This document shows, in pieces, positions 62,118-64,000 of a stretch of DNA of 64,000 bases. Each line of letters starts with the position of its first letter. The stretch's first letter is position 1. This stretch comes from Chitinophaga sp. YR573. GTDB lineage: Bacteria > Bacteroidota > Bacteroidia > Chitinophagales > Chitinophagaceae. Location: the NCBI RefSeq assembly GCF_900110995.1, contig NZ_FOJF01000001.1, forward strand, positions 3,055,199 through 3,119,198, given 5' to 3'. The translations under genes were made by a program, and so were the position numbers. A model generated the notes under the pieces. It was given only the letters and a program-made list of their open reading frames with translations, ran no database searches and was not told the DNA's origin.

Positions 62118-62498
62118 TTAGTTACCGATTCTGTGGAACAGGTCTTTCACCTGGTAATCCCACAGCTGGCTTTGATCAGCTATTTCTTTCTTTTCAGCAA
62201 AGTCTTTGACAATCAGGATTGTTTGGGTAGTTACTTCGGATATCTGGATGCGAAATTCAAAGAATTCTTCTTTGGGTGCATGTTTCCAATGTAAACGTAT
62301 ATACTCATTTTCCTGCTGCTCCAGTACTTCAGCTTCTTCCAGTGAACCATTCCATGAAAAGGAGAACACACCGTCCCTGTAGTCTACTTTATCCGCAAAC
62401 CACTCCTGCAGCCCGGCGGGGGTCGACAGGAACTCGTAAAGGATACTTGGTGAGCACCGTACGGGGTATTCTAACTCATATTGCACTTTCTTTGACAT
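62118..62498 (-). CDS. START-like (SRPBCC superfamily) domain protein
   Basis: A 126-residue protein of the small ligand-binding START/AHSA1 fold. It begins with the strand KVQYELEYPVRCSPSILYEF, then the helix LSTPAGLQEWFADKV and alternating strands, and finishes with a long helix (DQSQLWDYQVKDLFHRIGN). Many Bacteroidota genomes carry such a protein near the primary sigma factor gene, as here. Its ligand is unknown. It is convergent with the 202-residue gene, with 9 bases between stops. Confidence 0.83.
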   Translation of the reverse strand: MSKKVQYELEYPVRCSPSILYEFLSTPAGLQEWFADKVDYRDGVFSFSWNGSLEEAEVLEQQENEYIRLHWKHAPKEEFFEFRIQISEVTTQTILIVKDFAEKKEIADQSQLWDYQVKDLFHRIGN

Positions 62499-62773
62499 CG
62501 CTCAAGTAATTAGTAATTCAATATCATCTGGCTGCAATTATAGAAAATTATTTATTCTGTCAAAATTATTTCATGGTTTTTTTTAATAATTGCCCCAAAT
62601 CTTTTTACACTTTATAAATAACAATTCTATTATGAAAAATAGAAATACATTAGCATTTTGGGGACAAATTCAGACCCTTTTTGTTGCTGCGTATACGTTC
62701 CATGGGTTCAATAACGAACTTATGAATGATGAAACGTTTTTGCTTGAAAAGGATTTAACAAGTAAACATTTTT

Positions 62774-62804
62774 TTTGGCTACTGTCTAAAAAAACTTATT
62801 TTTG
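62774..62804 (+). promoter_or_regulatory. Promoter of the primary sigma factor gene
   Basis: A near-ideal Bacteroidota promoter: TTTG at 62774-62777 (-33 region), 19 bases of spacer, and TATTTTTG at 62797-62804 (-7, TAnnTTTG). The predicted start of transcription is about 62811, with a leader of about 50 bases. Because of it, the short frame ending at 62823 is not taken as a gene. The rest of the 362-base gap before rpoD shows nothing else. Confidence 0.75.
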
Positions 62805-62866
62805 TCTTGCATTCATCAAATAGGTAACATTTTATTAACCTGTAACTGTTCCGAGTTATTATGTCA

Positions 62867-63736
62867 ATGCGCCAACTGAAAATCACGAAGTCCATCACAA
62901 ATAGGGAATCCCAGTCCCTGGAGAAATACTTACAGGAAATTGGGAAGGTGGATTTAATTACTCCGGAGGAAGAAGTAAACCTGGCCATCCGCATTAAGCA
63001 AGGAGATCAGAGAGCTCTCGAAAAGCTCACCAAAGCCAATTTACGTTTCGTGGTTTCTGTTGCAAAGCAGTACCAGAACCAGGGATTGTCACTGAGTGAT
63101 CTGATAAACGAAGGTAATCTCGGTCTGATTAAAGCGGCCCAGCGTTTCGACGAAACCCGCGGGTTCAAATTTATCTCTTATGCCGTATGGTGGATTCGTC
63201 AGTCTATCCTGCAGGCATTGGCAGAACAGAGCCGTATCGTACGCTTACCGCTTAACAAAGTGGGTCTGAGCAATAAGATCAGCAAGGCTTATTCCCAGCT
63301 GGAACAGGAATTTGAGAGAGAACCGTCTCCGGACGAATTAGCTACCATCCTGGAAATCAATACGGAAGAAGTGGAAGCCACTTTAGGTGTTGCCGCCCGT
63401 CACGTATCCATGGATGCACCCTTCATTGATGGGGAAGATAATTCGTTGCTGGATGTACTGGCCAACCCGAATGCCGTAAGTGCAGATGAAGAACTGGAAC
63501 ACCACGATTCTCTGCGCCGCGAAATAGAACGCTCTTTATCTACCCTTACAGACAGACAGAAAGACGTGATCATCCTGTACTTCGGTATAGCTGTTGAACA
63601 CCCAATGTCCCTGGAAGATATCGGTGAAAAATTTGGCCTTACCCGCGAAAGGGTACGTCAGATCAAAGATAAAGCGATCACCAAACTGCGTACTACTTCC
63701 CGTAGTAAGCTGCTGAGGAACTATCTTGGAAGCTGA
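62867..63736 (+). CDS. rpoD: Primary sigma factor RpoD (SigA)
   Basis: A 289-residue sigma-70 factor that starts with [13 protein letters not shown], the standard Bacteroidota beginning; an in-frame ATG six bases earlier (62861) gives the alternative MSMRQLKI. Region 1.1 is missing, as usual in this phylum. Region 1.2 is [20 protein letters not shown], region 2 contains [19 protein letters not shown] and [11 protein letters not shown], and region 4.2 is [20 protein letters not shown]. It directs RNA polymerase to most housekeeping promoters, and the TAnnTTTG boxes in this window fit its known preference. A terminator hairpin follows at 63770-63802. Confidence 0.97.
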   Translation: MRQLKITKSITNRESQSLEKYLQEIGKVDLITPEEEVNLAIRIKQGDQRALEKLTKANLRFVVSVAKQYQNQGLSLSDLINEGNLGLIKAAQRFDETRGFKFISYAVWWIRQSILQALAEQSRIVRLPLNKVGLSNKISKAYSQLEQEFEREPSPDELATILEINTEEVEATLGVAARHVSMDAPFIDGEDNSLLDVLANPNAVSADEELEHHDSLRREIERSLSTLTDRQKDVIILYFGIAVEHPMSLEDIGEKFGLTRERVRQIKDKAITKLRTTSRSKLLRNYLGS

Positions 63737-63768
63737 TTAATTGCTAAAAGCAATTAGCAAACATATTT

Positions 63769-63805
63769 AAAAGGTGAGTATCTACCCGATATTCACCTTT
63801 TTTTG
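63769..63805 (+). terminator. Terminator after rpoD
   Basis: A stem of AAAAGGTGA with TCACCTTTT, extended by several weaker pairs around an A/T and C-rich loop, followed by a run of T. It separates rpoD from ffh. Confidence 0.75.
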
Positions 63806-63845
63806 TTAATTATAGCTGCCTACTGGTTTGCATGCTACTTTATAC

Positions 63846-63853
63846 TATTTTTG
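63846..63853 (+). promoter_or_regulatory. -7 promoter box of ffh
   Basis: TATTTTTG matches TAnnTTTG exactly. TTTG at 63827-63830 gives a spacer of 15 bases, shorter than usual. The ATG of ffh follows 42 bases further on. Confidence 0.45.
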
Positions 63854-63895
63854 CATCCCTTGGGAAAGCTCCCATTTTAAAAAAACAGATTAATA

Positions 63896-64000
63896 ATGTT
63901 TGAATCATTATCAGAGCGGCTCGACTCGGCGTTCAAGCAACTGAAAGGTGAAGGCCGTATCAGCGAAATAAATGTGGCCAGCACGGTGAAAGAAATACGC
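63896..64000 (+). CDS. ffh: Signal recognition particle GTPase Ffh, N-terminal part (partial)
   Basis: Only the first 35 residues are in the window (MFESLSERLDSAFKQLKGEG onward). They are the N-terminal helical bundle of the SRP54 N domain with the typical SERL, KGEGRISEINV and VKEIR segments. Ffh binds signal sequences and 4.5S RNA and delivers ribosomes to FtsY. The start ATG at 63896 and the -7 box upstream are consistent. The rest of the gene lies beyond the window end. Confidence 0.93.
   Translation, partial: MFESLSERLDSAFKQLKGEGRISEINVASTVKEIR

Noticed and set aside
62590..62823. Open frame before rpoD that could code for 77 residues
   Set aside because: It overlaps a near-ideal promoter (62774-62804) for rpoD, has an unlikely composition rich in Phe, Leu and Asn, and shows no family traits.

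Overview
The window looks like chromosome of a member of the Bacteroidota, most likely family Chitinophagaceae (Chitinophaga or a close relative). The evidence is the lpxC-fabZ gene fusion, a primary sigma factor of about 290 residues without region 1.1, the type IX secretion regulator PorX, a DUF3098 protein between ftsX-like and uppP genes, the general lack of Shine-Dalgarno sequences, and promoter boxes of the Bacteroidota type (TAnnTTTG). The genus is an inference. No insertion sequence, prophage, integrase or CRISPR array was found, and most genes are ordinary housekeeping genes.

Layout. 1-2650: the end of a sensor kinase, then a UspA-like protein and a bestrophin-like channel, bracketed by two inverted copies of a MITE-like repeat. 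2650-12000: ruvB, M28 and M23 metallopeptidases, leuS, and an envelope block (ftsX-like, DUF3098, uppP, a predicted outer-membrane protein). 12005-17840: alanine dehydrogenase, tsaE, a copper ATPase, recQ. 17880-28321: a long minus-strand run holding a Gfo/Idh/MocA oxidoreductase, a HerA-like ATPase, a GroES-like protein, an MBL hydrolase, an MFS transporter, and the lipid A cluster (HD hydrolase, lpxD, lpxC/fabZ, lpxA, a lone ABC ATPase). 28613-35263 runs the other way: porX, a small protein, an MBL hydrolase, a helix-hairpin-helix protein, an acyl-CoA dehydrogenase and a GapN-like dehydrogenase. 35552-40625: a small protein, a membrane-anchored unknown, clpX, clpP, tig and tRNA-Leu. 40725-50540: metabolic and regulatory genes (arginase family, MFS, M20 hydrolase, AraC regulator, SnoaL-like, gamma-glutamyltransferase, Crp/Fnr regulator with an SDR partner, DinB-like). 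50595-56343: tRNA-Ala and a five-gene minus-strand run of ThiF/E1-like enzyme, GNAT-like enzyme, 7TM-DISM histidine kinase, receiver-kinase hybrid and single-domain receiver. 56732-64000: an exported-looking superoxide dismutase, a GT39-type glycosyltransferase, PAP2 phosphatase, LptF/G permease, two small proteins, the primary sigma factor gene and the start of ffh.

The less ordinary content is of two kinds. First, the ThiF-GNAT-two-component run is a plausible uncharacterised make-and-sense unit. Second, the intergenic regions hold unusual palindromes: the MITE pair, whose two arms differ between copies by the same 4-base change; a 150-base near-perfect hairpin and a second nested palindrome of the same family; a perfect 36-bp hairpin built from 11-bp units; and an 11-bp-periodic TATATAA array that also turns into inverted copies. 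A Crp/Fnr regulator is followed by an FNR-like box and a second related site exactly 22 bp away, in front of its SDR neighbour.
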